NCBI GenBank assembly: GCA_026874595.1
Contig: CM049310.1
Coordinates: 67,534,056-67,598,055 of the forward strand
From: Sipunculus nudus
Taxonomy: Eukaryota > Annelida > Sipuncula > Golfingiida > Sipunculidae
Direction of reading: 5' to 3'
Length of the DNA stretch: 64,000 nucleotides
How positions within the stretch are numbered: position 1 is the stretch's first letter; each line of letters starts with the position of its first letter. The notes beneath the pieces are model-generated. The model was not told the origin of the DNA. It was given only the letters and a program-made list of their open reading frames with translations, and ran no database searches. Below are positions 1 to 13,600 of the stretch, in pieces. The position numbers and the translations under genes are program-made.

Positions 1-224
1 GCATGTTCTTAAGTCCTTATAATGCGACCTCAGACTTAGATGTAATGACACTCTGGCGCCAGTAATCTGGTCGTAATGCCAGAGGGTCCACATGACGCTA
101 TATCTGTGGCTGTGTTTGGTGTTTGTAAGACAACAGTGACGTCACAAAGACGTCACAGTAATCGGTTGTGCATCACCTTCAATTGACTGACTTCATAAGT
201 TTGACTGGATTGTTTATTATCAAT

Positions 225-670
225 CTACCTTACTAATTAAAAGTTTGATACAAAAGCTCCAGAATCTGAACAACTAATACATTGATCACCATGATTCTCT
301 GCATGCATATTCATCATGGAGTGTTTCGTCAATTCCTGAAGACTGGTGGTGCCACCTGGATTTTTTCTTGAATTTTTACGCATTTTCTTTAATTTTTTAT
401 TTTTGACCTTCAAAGATGTGTTTGTCAGTAAGCAGGACACAAATCATTACCTTTAAACCTAGAATCTTCTAACTTGACATCCAGGGAGGTCCATTGAAAA
501 TCTTGAAAACCTGAAATTAGATCTCTGAGATGCTCTGTTACCCATATCCTTTGAATTATGCTTCATTTGAATTGGGATACCACCTATAAAATTTGGCATT
601 CAGGTGATAAAATTCCTTTTGTTAATGTCTTCTTAGTCTGCTGAGTGTCATGTCCCCTGGGTCACTTGTT
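225..670 (+). repeat. Family H repeat fragment with family A/H 3' end
   Basis: It matches the roughly 360-bp unit seen at 9182-12000: an ATGATTCT block, CTGGTGGTGCCACC, then a T-rich stretch and CTAGAATCTTCT. The 3' end (CTGAGTGTCATGTCCC, then GGGTCACTTGTT to 670) is a degenerate version of the family terminus. Confidence 0.7.
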
Positions 671-1610
671 CATGGCAGTCTTGTCAGAGTATTAGTTTGG
701 CAATAATATATTGAGAATTTGATTATCACCAAATGTCAGGTCATTTTCAATTAGCTATTCAAATGCTTACATAAAAAATAACAATATTATAACAATAGAA
801 ATATTCAGAAATAATTCAGCTGAGCACTGAGGCAACGAAGCACAATTTAGTTTACCAAATCCAGGAAAAGGAAAGTTTGATAAATAATGGAGAAAACAAT
901 AAAGAAAACATAAGACTTTCATTTATTTATAATCTGGGACAGCACTTCTTTCACACAAATGATTAATATATACTTAACAAGGTTCATGACAAAATAAAAG
1001 CATGCAGAAATGACATGACTAATTAATATTAAACTACTTGATTTGATTTTCCTGTAAACAGTTTTATTCAAATAGAATATGAGAAACAAGTCTACATTTA
1101 TTAACATCTGTATGGTAAAAGTGTAGTGTAGGTGACCTGTCACACATTGGCTGTACTCTTACTTCATTTTTCCTCAGATGATTTCTTTTCATTATGTGAA
1201 CCTTTAATTAATTTCATGTAATATTTGTGCATGTTGATGGAATCATGAAGTAAGCTCAGTGTAGGAACAAGAAAATAAGGACTGATTTTCAGTAAGGAAA
1301 CCAGTCTTAGGCAGTCACCTATACTGCGCTTTTTACCATTTGTGTTTGGCCACTTAAATAGTAGCAAAAGAAAAAAAAAAAGTGGAATGGACTATGTTTA
1401 TTTTCATACATTTGTTTTCATGTAAATACATACATAGACACATGGATTAAAGTGCATGATTTTGCTGTATTATGTTAATTTGCTGGCATATTTTACTGTT
1501 ATGAATAATATTGATAATAGTCTGCTGGTATTTTCAGTATTGTTCCATCAATTTTTAAAAAAATGCAGATAAACACAGTGGTGTTATTCACAGTTCAGTA
1601 ACTCTTCTTG
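671..1610. other. AT-rich stretch without recognised genes
   Basis: No coding signature or named repeat was seen. An A-run of about 15 lies near 1370-1381. The only functional signal supported is the splice acceptor at 1613. Confidence 0.5.
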
Positions 1611-1613
1611 CAG

Positions 1614-1681
1614 GAAAACTGACAATGCCTCCAAAATTCACAAGAGGTTCAGACTATGGCAGTGCAAAACAGTCAGAAAAG
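1614..1681 (+). CDS. VAMP4: VAMP4 exon with start codon (coding 1625-1681)
   Basis: The ATG at 1625 opens MPPKFTRGSDYGSAKQSEK, and the exon ends in phase 0 at a strong donor (AAG then GTAAGT, 1682). Upstream, TTCTTGCAG ending at 1613 is a good acceptor, so this exon probably starts at 1614 with 11 nt of 5' UTR. That implies a noncoding first exon and promoter upstream, outside or unrecognised in this window. Reading past the donor gives a 60-codon ORF that is only intron. Confidence 0.9.
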
Positions 1682-4600
1682 GTAAGTATTGTATTATACA
1701 TTGTGTCATACACCTGGTCTGAAACAGATGGTAAGTGTTGTATTAAACATTGTGTCTGTCACCAGAAATCGGTGACAATAAGTACGGTGTTTTGTATCAT
1801 AGTTTAACGAAGTTTGTTCTCTATTGATATTGACTTGAAGCGTCATCCTAAAGCATTGACAGGTCCTGATTGTATATATATATTGTGTAACCTTGTATGA
1901 AATCCCAGCGGCTATCAGCTGTTTTATCTGTGTCACGCATTGAGTGTATTACTTCTGGTATGTGGGTCGCCAAGGTGACGCTAGCAGTCAAACCAGGTCA
2001 CATATAACCTTATATGGGACAGTTGAGCCATAAGCCAATCAGAGAACCGGATTGCCGTATTGTGACGACGGTTGTGACGTCAGAGTTCAGGGAGAGACGC
2101 TAGACGCTGCCTTCAGTTGGGTTCTTGAAGCTTGAGGTGGCAGCACACACGCACGGGAGTAGGAACATTGAAACGCCAGGAACGGCATAGAAGCAAGCTT
2201 CTACATGAAGCAAGGACCCAGCTCATGAGAACTCAGCCGTGCTGCTGACAGAGCTTCGTATTGGCGATATAGAGAGAGCGCACTCGTCTTCTGCCGGCCT
2301 AATTCAGCTCGACCTAGAAACATAACTGCTGTAAGCCGTGAAACCATTGCTACACGAGCAAGGTCAAGGACTCTAAGCTCTATGTAAACAAAGAGCGCTA
2401 TTGCATTCACGTGGACGTAAGCCTACTCGGGTCGCTGTCAAGCAAGATCAGTTGAAGATTGCTAAACACAGAAAGACTATATGGTGCTAACCATACGCTA
2501 GATTCTACAAAAAACAGTAACCAGAGATCTCTGAAGGAACGGGACTTCATTGGTTTTTATACAAACCACGGACTCTGTAAATATCCTGTATTTTTAATGT
2601 GAAGGACTGTCGTATTGACACTTCAATGCACACACACTCACATCTACGTCTTTGTAAGTATTATCTTGAATTATATTTGTGAATTTAACCTGATGTCTCA
2701 TAGTTTCTATTGATCTGGGTGTATGATTGTCTGGTATTTTTATACACGTCCTTAAAAGAACCTGGAAATGTCACCTGTAATGACCGGGATCTAATTTCTT
2801 GATTGATGAAATCAAGTGGCGAGCGTTAACCCATCCTATTGTTTTATTGGATATATCCGTTGTAAAGTTATCACGTAAAGCCAGGGGGGGTGACATTGTA
2901 TGGCGAGCGTGCCAGGATATAATTAGCCTTAAAAAACTGGCTTATTACAGTAAGTTACAGAAATTTTGAACAGAGAAAACAGTAATGAAACCAGACGTTC
3001 ATCTACTCAAACTAGAGTTGATCTGAATTAATAATTGGATATGACACCAAACTGATGTTATAGTGTATACTTGCTCAATGAAATTACCCCACTTTTAGGA
3101 GTTAATATTTATTCAGTGAGAATATTACCTGAAGCACAACATTGTTGCAGGAGTAGCATATACCTTGTAGATTTGGCTAGAACACATGCATGTTTTGTGA
3201 GTAATGCTAGTTCAGTGATACCTGAACATCATTACTGGTTTGACATAAACCCAGATTAGAGAGAAAATTTTTGATGTTGTTAGATACACCCTGGAATAAT
3301 TTTTTCTACACTGGTTTGTGATTGGTCACGTGGTAGGGTCTCTTGACAGGTAAGTTTACCCCTCCCGATTGGCGTGGTAATCATAGGTGCATGATGTTTA
3401 TTGATATCTTGTTGTCCATCCGTCTGACCCTTCGTCCGACATTCTGTCCGTCCGTCCGTATAAGTAGATTTTGATGCGTAGAGCTAACGTAGTGTAATTG
3501 TACGGATACCGCCGGTTCGTTAGGTTGGCTTTAACAGTACGTATTTATGGATTTTTAAGAGCTGATATTTCTAGATATTGGAATCTTACCAGGTTAGAGC
3601 GTTACCATGGAGTCGTTAGAGTCACTTGTTAGATGCGGACAGGCCTTGGGACTTAAGGACCAGGCTTTACAAGATTATGTTGAGGCTAGACGGCGTGCGG
3701 ATGAGGAACGTGAGGAAAGAGCTAGGCAACGTGAAATAGAGCGTGAACAGCAGGAATTAGAGCACGAGCGAGAGGGTAGAGCCCACGAATTAGAGGTTCT
3801 AAGGTTAAAGTCTGACTCTGGGGTTAAAGAAGAGAGAAGTAGGGATGTATTCCCGAAAATCCAGCTTCCACCTTTTGATGAGGCTCACGATCAGCTAGAT
3901 ACGTTTCTTGAGCGATTTGAACGGTTAGCTGTATGTCAAGGCTATGATAGGGAGAATTGGGCGTTACACCTGAGCCCGTACTTACACACAGTTATCGGTT
4001 AGTGAGGCCTTGGATTACGATAAGTTAAAGATAGCCTTGTTAAAGCGATACCAAATGACCGAAGAGGGTTATCGACACAAGTTTTGGACTTGTAGGCCTG
4101 AGCGAGGCGAAACACCGAGTCAGTTTGCGGTGAGACTAAGTGGATACCTAGACCATTGGATAGGGATGGCAGGAGTCAGAGGTGACTACGACGGGGTAGT
4201 TAACCTGTTGATGTGCGAGCAGTATGTAAACTGCTGTAGTAGGGATCTCTCTATGTTTTTGAAAGAGAGACGGTGTCGTGACTTTGATAGTATGGTAGAC
4301 TTAGCCGAGAGTTATACGGAGGCTCAAGGTGTACACAGCTTTACAGCAGGTCCTCGTTATGGCAATAATGTGCCGCGTCCAGCGCAACCGGTATCTCAGC
4401 CTAGAGAGAAGCGAGAGGTTGAGCGCAGTCCGGGCGGTCAGACATTTAAGCCATCAGGAGGCATCAGATGTTACTTATGTAATGAACTGGGACATAAGGC
4501 GCGGGAATGTAAGACTAGTGCCCGGTCGAGGCCTAGGTCTTCCCCTCAAGTAGGGCGTGCTGCTGGCGATCAGCAGAGGTATAGGACTAATTTTAGCCCC

Positions 4601-7600
4601 CTGTATAACCCAAAACAGAAGCCTGGGACTATGTCAATGGCAGTAGTCGAGGCGGAAACGGAGACAGTCGGTGCGGTGAAACCGGACTAATTTTAGCCCC
4701 CTGTATAACCCAAAACAGAAGCCTGAGACTATGTCAATGGCAGTAGTTGAGGCAGAAAGGGAGACAGTCGGTGCGGTGAAACTGGAAGTAGAGAGTCCGA
4801 GTCAGTCATTAGGATTTGCTGCCCAGACAGAAGGCGGAAACTCGTTACCTGTGTGTGAAGGGCTGGTGAATGGTAAGTCACCGAGGGTGCTGCGGGATTC
4901 GGGATGTTCCTCAGCAGGAATAGGTGAGTCGTACGTTGAGCCGAATCAGTTCACCGGACACCAGGTCGAGTGTAGGTTGTTCGACGGGGCTGTAAGACAA
5001 TTTCCTACGGCTAGGATTAATGTGGACTGTGCGTACTTTGTCGGTACTATCGAGGCAATGGTGGTCGGGGATGCTGTATGTGATTTAGCGCTAGGTAACG
5101 TAGCGGGAGCGCGTGATCCGTATAATCTGGACCCTACGTGGAAGTCTGAGTGGTCCTCAGGCATAGTGTGTGACGGTGTAGAGTCACAAAAGGAGGTGTC
5201 GTCCGCGGTGGAGACACGAAGCGCTGCACATGAGAAACAGATACCGACACGTAGCTTGAATGTTGCAAGCCCAGTTGCCGATGTGAGTCCGGCTGAATTT
5301 TTGAAGGCGCAGGAGGAGGATCAGTCTTTAGCGCCGTATTGGAGGCTAGCTAGAGAGGCTAGAAATGATAGTCCATTTAGAATTGAGGACAGATATTTAG
5401 TTCGGGTTGTGAGTGATAAACGGGGAGATCAAGATGGATCTCGAGTGGTGGTACCTCAGACGTTACGGTACGACGTCATGAGGATGGGCCACAAAGCGGT
5501 TATGGCGGGCCATCAGGGCATAGACAAAACGCACAACCACGTGAGAACTCAGTTTTTCTGGAAAGGGATGTATAATGACATTGCTGAGTTTTGCAAGTCC
5601 TGTCCCATTTGCCAGAAAACCATACCAAAAGGCAAGGTGCCTGGAGCTACGTTAGGCCAGATGCCATTAACTGATGAGCCCTGGCGTAGAATTTCGATGG
5701 ATCTGGTTGGGCCGATCCATCTAGCGTCTGAGAGAGGTCACAGGTATATTCTGACCGTTATGGATTATGCCACTAGATATCCGGAGGCTGTTGCTTTAAA
5801 GAACATAGATTCAGTCTCTGTGGCTGATGCGCTAGTTGATATTTATGCGCGGATAGGAGTGCGGTCAGAGGTGCTTACCGACATGGGAACACAATTTACG
5901 TCAGACCTCATGCGAGAAGTTAGCCGTGTTTTGTCTGTAAAACAGCTCACCACTACTCCTTACCATCCTATGTGCAACGGAATGGTGGAGAGATTCAATG
6001 GCACGTTAAAGTTAATGTTGAAACGGATGTGCGAGGAAATACCGCGAGACTGGGATCGGTACCTCAGCGCCGTGCTTTTTGCGTACCGGGAAAGGCCACA
6101 TGAGAGCACAGGGTTCTCACCCTTTGAGTTGCTCTATGGTAGGATCGTTAGAGGACCGATGCTGATTCTTAGGGATCTGTGGACCAAGCGAAATACTAGC
6201 GTCGAGACTAAAACCATGTACCAATACGTCCTGGACCTACAAGACAAACTAAGCGACACATGCGCATTAGCTAGAGAGGCGTTGAACAAATCAGCGAACA
6301 GACACAAACTGTTATATGATAGAGGTAGATACACGCGCAGGTTTGAGGCCGGAGACAAAGTTTTGTTGTTACTCCCGACGGAGCGGAACAAATTAATGGT
6401 ACAGTGGAAAGGCCCCTATACTATTGTAAACAGGGTTGGGGACTTAGACTATCGGATTAAGATTGGCGATAAGGTTAAAACCTTCCACATGAATATGCTG
6501 AAACGGTACCATCCTAGGAACGAGCCCCAGCATATTCTGGCAGCGGTAGCCAAGGGCGCACCTGATTCCATACATGATCCTGACGGTGTAGACGGTGAAA
6601 CAGAGCCTCCCGTGTTTGGAGAGTTAAACCCAGAAGGGATTGATGAGGATGCCCACATGTCGTTACCGTCGTATGCGCGCCGCCAGACTGAGTGAGATGT
6701 TCAGGTAAATGCCGACCTAGGCAAGCGTCAGCGCCGTGAAATACTCAGTCTGCTTAGGCAATATGGGGATGTATTCACAGATGTACCCAAGCTCACCAAT
6801 GTTGTAGAATGTAGCATTAAACTCTCATCTGATGTACCTGTAAAAACTAGGCCCTATAGGGTGCCTTTTGAACTGCGAGAGACAATGCGAACAGATATCC
6901 AGGAAATGTTAATTTTAGGCATTATTGAACAGTCAGATTCTAGCTATGCGTCCCCCTGTATCCTGCTTAGGAAACCTGACGGTAAGACTAGATTTGTGAT
7001 AGACTACCGAATGCGATGGCGCAGCGTCAGCCGTCCGCCGTCCAGGGCTGGCTTTCCACCATCCATGGCTGTAAGTCAGAAACCGTCAGCTAGCAGCTCC
7101 AAATTACATGTAAGAAATAGTCACATGTGAAACTTGGTGCCCTGGAGCTTATTATTGGGTATCTGCATTAATTTAGATTTTATAGAGTAAAAGCTTAAAA
7201 ACCTTTAAGAATTATCTCTTAAACTGTCCAGCCAAAATGTCCAAAATTTCACAGAAATGATCCCTGGAACAATCTCTCTCAAGTTTGTTCGAATGGTTCC
7301 AGTTTAGAGATTTTTGGCCGAGTTACAGGAGGTTGAACTTAGTCATCTGTTCAAAAAAGCACACACTAAAATTAAAATCTCAGAAACGGCTTGAGTTATA
7401 ATCACCAAATTTTATACCAATGTTTGTCACATATGTCATATCTGATTTTGAGGTATTGATGGCGCCACCTACATTGATGTGTTTTTTACAAGCAAAAATG
7501 TAATTTTAAACACTTCTAGCTTATACACTGATTTATGATGAAACTGTTAAGCTGATTGGTTTAAACTTTACAAGATTTATACTATGGTAGGGTTCTGCCA

Positions 7601-10600
7601 GTTTTATAAGAATAGATTGGGTAAATACAATTTAAAAAAAAATTGTAGCCAATTGAAAAAGGCTTTCTGTATTTGAAAACAGATTTGACAACATACTGAG
7701 TTTCAGCAGCCAACTCAAGAGGTCACTCAGTACAAACAGGTGGGGTCCAGACATCACCATGGCAACTGACCTGGCTCTGGGGGGTGTCTAGACAATGTGT
7801 CTAGACGTCTAGACACAGTGTCTAGAAGTCTAGACACAATGTTTAGATGCAGAATTCCCTGATTATTGGAACTATATCTTTCAACTGTTTGAAAAAAATT
7901 TGGTTTTCATTTTAAACGAATTGGGTTTATCATCAGGTCACGTCACATGTGAACTGCTGCACCCTCATTTTTGGTTGACCTCTGACCTTTCCTCGCTGCC
8001 CAGCATCCATTTGTGCATCTGTTTCAAAACATAAACCAGCATATCTCAGGAACTGTTTGATCGATCAGGCTAAAAATTTTGCACAAATGAAGCCCTTTGA
8101 TAGCTTTATAACATACACTAAAAATGGTGGCGCCACCTGCAACCATTTTTGCACAGCGTCCATCTGTTCATCTGCCTTGGAATAATATCACTTATATCTC
8201 AGCAGTGTTTTGACTTATCTGCCTGAAAAGTTGCAGGTTTATACATCCTGGACAGCTTTCTTGATTTTATGATAGGTGGCGCCACCTACATTCACGTTTA
8301 CTCTGCAGACATCCAAGCTCATATCTCGGGTACCATTTGACCAAATGGGCCAAAATTTTGAATGTGTATAGATCTCACATAGCTCTTCATCAGAGGCAGA
8401 ACTGGTGGTGCCACCTGCAACCATTTTTGCACAGTGCCCATCTGTCCATCTGCCTTGCCCGGGGATGATATCACTCATATCTCAGCAGTGGTTTGACTTT
8501 TCCACCTGAAATTTTGCAGGTTTATGCTCCTGGACAGCTTTCTCGATTTTATGACAGGTGGTGCCACCTACATTCACGTTTACTCTGCAGACATCCAAGC
8601 TCATATCTCGGGAACAGTTTGACCGATTGGGCCAAAATTTTGCTTGTGTATAGATCTCACATGGCTCTTCATCATAAGCAAAACTGGTGATGCCACCTGC
8701 AACCACTTATGAACAGCTTCCATCTGTTCATCTGTTCATCTGCCTTGGGATAAAATCACTCATATCTCAGCAGTGGTTTGACTTATCCACCTGAAATTGT
8801 GCAGGTTTATATATCCTGGACAATTTTCTCGATTTTATGACAGGTGGCACCACCTACATTCACGTTTACACTGCAGACATCCATGCTAATATGCAACACA
8901 CCTCACTCTATTCCCCTTGCCACTTAATCCATGCCTCACTTCACCCGTCCCACTCTGATTTCTGCAGATACACATAGTCGCTTGTTGACTATACCCATAT
9001 TCTAGTTTAAAAATGTCCTAGTCTGAAACTTGCAGGTCTGAAATGTCCATAATGCTGAAATCATAATGACTAAGTTAGATATGCAGGACTTAAAGGGATC
9101 AATATTAAATTTTAAAAATAAACCTCAATTCAAACTCCCAAACTTTGCACAGGTTGGCATTAGGCCTGTAGGCCTTGTTATGAATTGTTTTCTCTATTTT
9201 TAGATCTTTAAAAATGTGAACATCTGTTAACAGGGCACAAATTATAAAGACTGGACCTAGAATCTTCATTCTTGACACAGTAAGAGACCTATGAAAAGTC
9301 TCCATGGAAACCTGAAATAAGGTCTCTGTTACCAATATCCTTTGAGCTGTGGGGCTCCCAATTACCCCCCAGAATAATGGAAAATTTGATAAAAACAAAC
9401 TGCAACATCTCAATAACTACAACACTGATGGTCATGATTTTTGGCATACACATTGATCAAAAGGTGTTCCATTAATTCTGGCAGATTGGTGGCGCCACCT
9501 GTATTTTTTCACAATTTTTTTTTCTCTTTTTTTGAGTCCTTAAAGGATGTAGTTATCTGTCATCAGGGTACAAATCGTTAAGACTGGACCTAGAATCTTC
9601 ATTCTTGACACACAGGGAGACCCATGAAGAGTCTCCATAAAGACCTGAAATTAGGTCCCTGTTACCCATATCCTTTGAGCTATGGCTCTCCAAAGTACAG
9701 CTCAGAAAAGAATAATGGAAAATTTGATACGAAATCTGAAGTATCTAAACCTATAATGCAGAGATCACCATATTTGTTTGCATGGATATTGATCATGGAG
9801 TGTTTCATCAGTTTCTGCAGACTGGTGGCACCACCTGTATTTGTTTAGGTTTTTTAAAGAATTTTTCTCTATTTTTGAGACCTTTAAAGATATGAACATC
9901 TGTTAACAGGGCACAAATCATAACAACTGGACCTAGAATCTTCATTCTTGACACACAGGGAGACCCATGAAAAGTCTCCATGGAAACCTGAAATTAGGTC
10001 TCTGTTACCCATATCCTTTAAGCTGTATGGCTCCAAAATACCCCCCATAATAATGAAAAATTTGATACAAAAACTGCAGTATCTCAATAACTACAACACT
10101 GATGGCCATGATTTTTTGCATACATATTGATCATGAGGTGTTCCATCATGTTCTGCAGACTGGGTGCGCGACCTGTATTTTTTTTCAAATTTTTACAATT
10201 TTTTATGCCCCCGCCACACAAAGTGGCAAGGGCATATAGTTTTACCCATGTCCGTCATTCCGTCCTTATGTCCTTCCGTCCTTCCGTCATTCCGAAATAA
10301 AACAGTTGTACCGACTTTTTTTCACAATGCCTGCAGATATTGGCCTGATTTTTGGTGTGTGGGCAGATAATGACCAGTTACAGACCGAGTTCGCGTTTTG
10401 TCCCAGTTGACCTACTTTTGACTGTTTTACGGCTCCTAAACTTAGAAAATTTCATGAAAAAGAGAAATTTTCATGACAAATACACATGTACGGACTTTTT
10501 TTCGCAATGCCTGCAGATATTGGCCTGAATTTTGGTGTGTAGGCAGATAATGACCAGTTACAGATCTGGTTCGCATTTTGTCCAAGTTGACATACTTTTG

Positions 10601-13600
10601 TACGTTTTACGGCTCCTTAACTTAGAAAATTTCATGAAAAATATAAATTTTCATGACAAATACACATGTAGGGACTTTTTTTCGCAATGCCTGCAGATAT
10701 TGGCCTGATTTTTGGTGTGTGGGCAGATAATGACCAGTTACAGATGGAATTCGCGTTTGGTCCCAGTTGACCTACTTTTGACCATTTGACGGTGCTCTTA
10801 CACAGAAAATTTCATAAAAAAGTGCACATGTACGGACTTTTTTTCGCAGTGCCTGCAGATACAGGCCTGATTTATGGTGTGTAGGCAGATAATGACCAGT
10901 TACCATTTGACTGCTCCTAAACATAGAAAGTTTCATGAAAAATAGAAATTTTCATAACAAATGCATATGTACCGACTTTTTTTTTCTCAAAGCCTGCAGA
11001 TATCACCCTGATTTTTTATGTGTGGGCAGATAATGACAGTTACAGATCGAGTTTGTGTTTCATCCCGGTTGACCGACTTTTGATTGTTTAACGGCTCCTA
11101 AACATAGAAAATTTCATGAAAGACAGAATTTTTTATGGAAAATGCACATGTATGGACTTTTTTCACAGTGCCTGCAGATACTGGCCTGATTTTTGGTGTG
11201 TTGCTTGATAATGACCCGTAACAAATCGAGTTTGCATTTTGCCCTTGTTGACCTACTTTTGACCATATGACACCTGAACTTAAAAAATTTTCAAAATTTA
11301 ACAAATGTTTCTAATTTGCCCCAGGCGGGGGCATTTGTGTCGTTCCGACACATCTAGTTTTCTCAATTTTTGAGACCTTTAAAGATGTGGTTATCTGTCA
11401 ACAGGGTGCAAATCATAACAACTGGACCTAGAATCTTCATTCTTGTCATGCAAGGAGGCCCATGAAAAGTGCCTGTGGAAACCTGAAATTAGGTCTCTGT
11501 TCCCCATATCCTTCAAGCTATAGGACTCCGAAGTATCCCTTAGAATAATGGAAAATTTGATACAAAAGCTGAAGTATCTGAACAATTAATGCAGAGATCA
11601 CCATGATTCTTTGCATGGATATTGATTATGGAGTGTTTCATCTGTTTCTGCAGACTGGTGGTGCCACCTGTATTTTATCCAATTTATCGAATTTTTTTCT
11701 CTATTTTTTAGACCTTTAAGGATGCTGTCATCTGTTAACTTGGCACAAATTGTAACAACTGGATCTAGAATCTTCATTCTTGTCATGCAAGGAGGCCCAT
11801 GAAAAGTGCCTGTGGAAACCTGAAATTAGGTCTCTGTTACCCATATCCTTCAGGCTATAGGACTCCGAAGTATCCCTCAGAATAATGGAAAATTTGATAC
11901 AAAAGCTGAAGTATCTGAACAATTAATGCAGAGATCAGCATGATTCTTTGCATGGATATTGACCATTAAGTGTTTTTATTAGTTTCTGCAGACTGGTATT
12001 TTTGTATCTGCCAAAACAAAGTTTTGCAGAAACTATGTTTTTGATGGGGTTCCGCCGCTGCCACGGCGTTCGTTTCTGGAGAACTCCTCTGAGACTACTG
12101 GACCGATTTTTCGGAAACTTACACCAATTATTGGGTCGCATGTGAACTGGTGCCTAACCAATTTGCGTTGACCTCTGACCTTTCCTCTCTGCCCAGCGTC
12201 CATTTGTGCGTCTGTTTCCACACATAAACCCTCATATCTCAGGAAAAATTTTTTATACAAATGTAGCCCTTGGATAGCTTTAAGACATACACAAAAAATG
12301 GTGGCGCCACCCGCAACCATGTTTGTAGAGTGTCCCTCTGTTCATCTGCTTTGGGTTAAAATCAATCATATCTCTGCAGTGAATTGACTAATTCACCTGA
12401 AATTTGGCATTGTATACATCCTTGATAGCTTTCTTGATTTTTGACAGGTGGCTCCACCTACATTCACATTAATGCTGCAGACATCCAAGCTCATATCTCG
12501 GGAACCGTTTGACCGATCAGGACAAAATATTGCTGTGTATAGATCTCACATAGCTCTATCTCATATGCAAAACTGGTGGCACCACTTGCAACTATTTTTG
12601 CACAGCGTCTGTCTGTTTGTCTGCCGTGGGATAATATCACTCTTATCTCGGCAGTGGTTTGACATATCTGCCTAAAATTTTGCAGTTTTATACATCCTGG
12701 ACAGCTTTCTTGATTTTTTGACAGGTGGCGCCACCTTCATTCTAGTTTACACCGGGGACATCCAAGCTCATATCTCGGGAACCGTTTGACCGATTGGGCC
12801 AAAATTTTGCATGTGTATGGATCTCACATAGGTCTTTTTCATACACAAAACTGGAGAGGCCTACTGCACCATTTTTGCACAGCATCTGTCTGTTTGTCTG
12901 CCATGGTATAAATTTCACTCATATCTCTGTAGTTGTTTGACATAACTGCCTAAAATTTTGCAGGTTTATACATCCTGGACAGCTCTCTTGATTTTATGAC
13001 AGGTGGCGCAACCTACATACACATTTAGGCTGCAAATCGTAACCACTGGACCTGGAATCTTCTTACTTTTCATCCAGAGAGGTCCTTGGAGTTTTTCAAC
13101 AGTTTCTGTAGACTGGTGGTGCCACCTGTATTTTTTTAGATTTTTTACAATTATTTTCTCTATTTTTGAGACCTTAAAGATGTGGTCATCTGTTAACAGG
13201 GCATAAATTGTAACCGCTGGACTTAGAATCTTCTCACTGTACATCCGGAGAGGTCCATGAAAAGTCTTCTTGGAAACCTGGAATTTGGTCTCTTTTACCC
13301 ATATTCTTCGAGTCCAGCTATGGGGCTCCAAAGTACCCCCTGGAATAATGAAAATTTTGATACAAAAGCTGAAGTATCTGATTAACTAATGCATTGATCA
13401 CCATGATTCTTTTAATGGATATTAAAATTGGAGTGTTTCATCAGTTTCTGCAGACTGGTGGCGCCACCTGTTTTTTTTTATTTTTTACTATTTTTTCCTA
13501 CTTTTTTTTAGACCTTAAAAGATGCCGTCATCTGTTAATAGGGCACAGATCATAAAAACTTGACCTAGAATCTTCTTTCTTGACTTGCTGGGAGGCCCAT

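Larger units (their letters stand above)
1931..7010 (+). mobile_element. Ty3/gypsy-like LTR retrotransposon, 3'-truncated, with integrase ahead of reverse transcriptase
   Basis: Parts in order are 5' LTR, primer binding site, leader, Gag, protease, integrase, and the start of reverse transcriptase. Sequence stops matching a retroelement at about 7010, inside the reverse transcriptase fingers, and passes directly into repeat family C. RNase H and the 3' LTR are missing. Integrase before reverse transcriptase is the copia order, yet the protein motifs are of gypsy type. This resembles the Gmr1-type group of Ty3/gypsy relatives described from deuterostomes. The copy is dead: Gag is frameshifted, a 100-bp duplication breaks Gag-Pol, and a TGA precedes the reverse transcriptase. 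Confidence 0.88.
7011..9181 (+). mobile_element. Family C repeat interrupted by a family B element
   Basis: It begins with ATGCGATGGCGC directly after the retroelement, matching 23876 and 54690. It continues with text seen in other C copies (CTGTTAAGCTGATTGGTT) and ends at the diagnostic GCATTAGGCCTGTAGGCC then TTGTT (about 9181). B is nested at roughly 7931-9006. No coding capacity was seen. Confidence 0.7.

Noticed and set aside
2201-2410. Minus-strand ORF inside the LTR
   Set aside because: No similarity to known proteins and antisense within a probable LTR.
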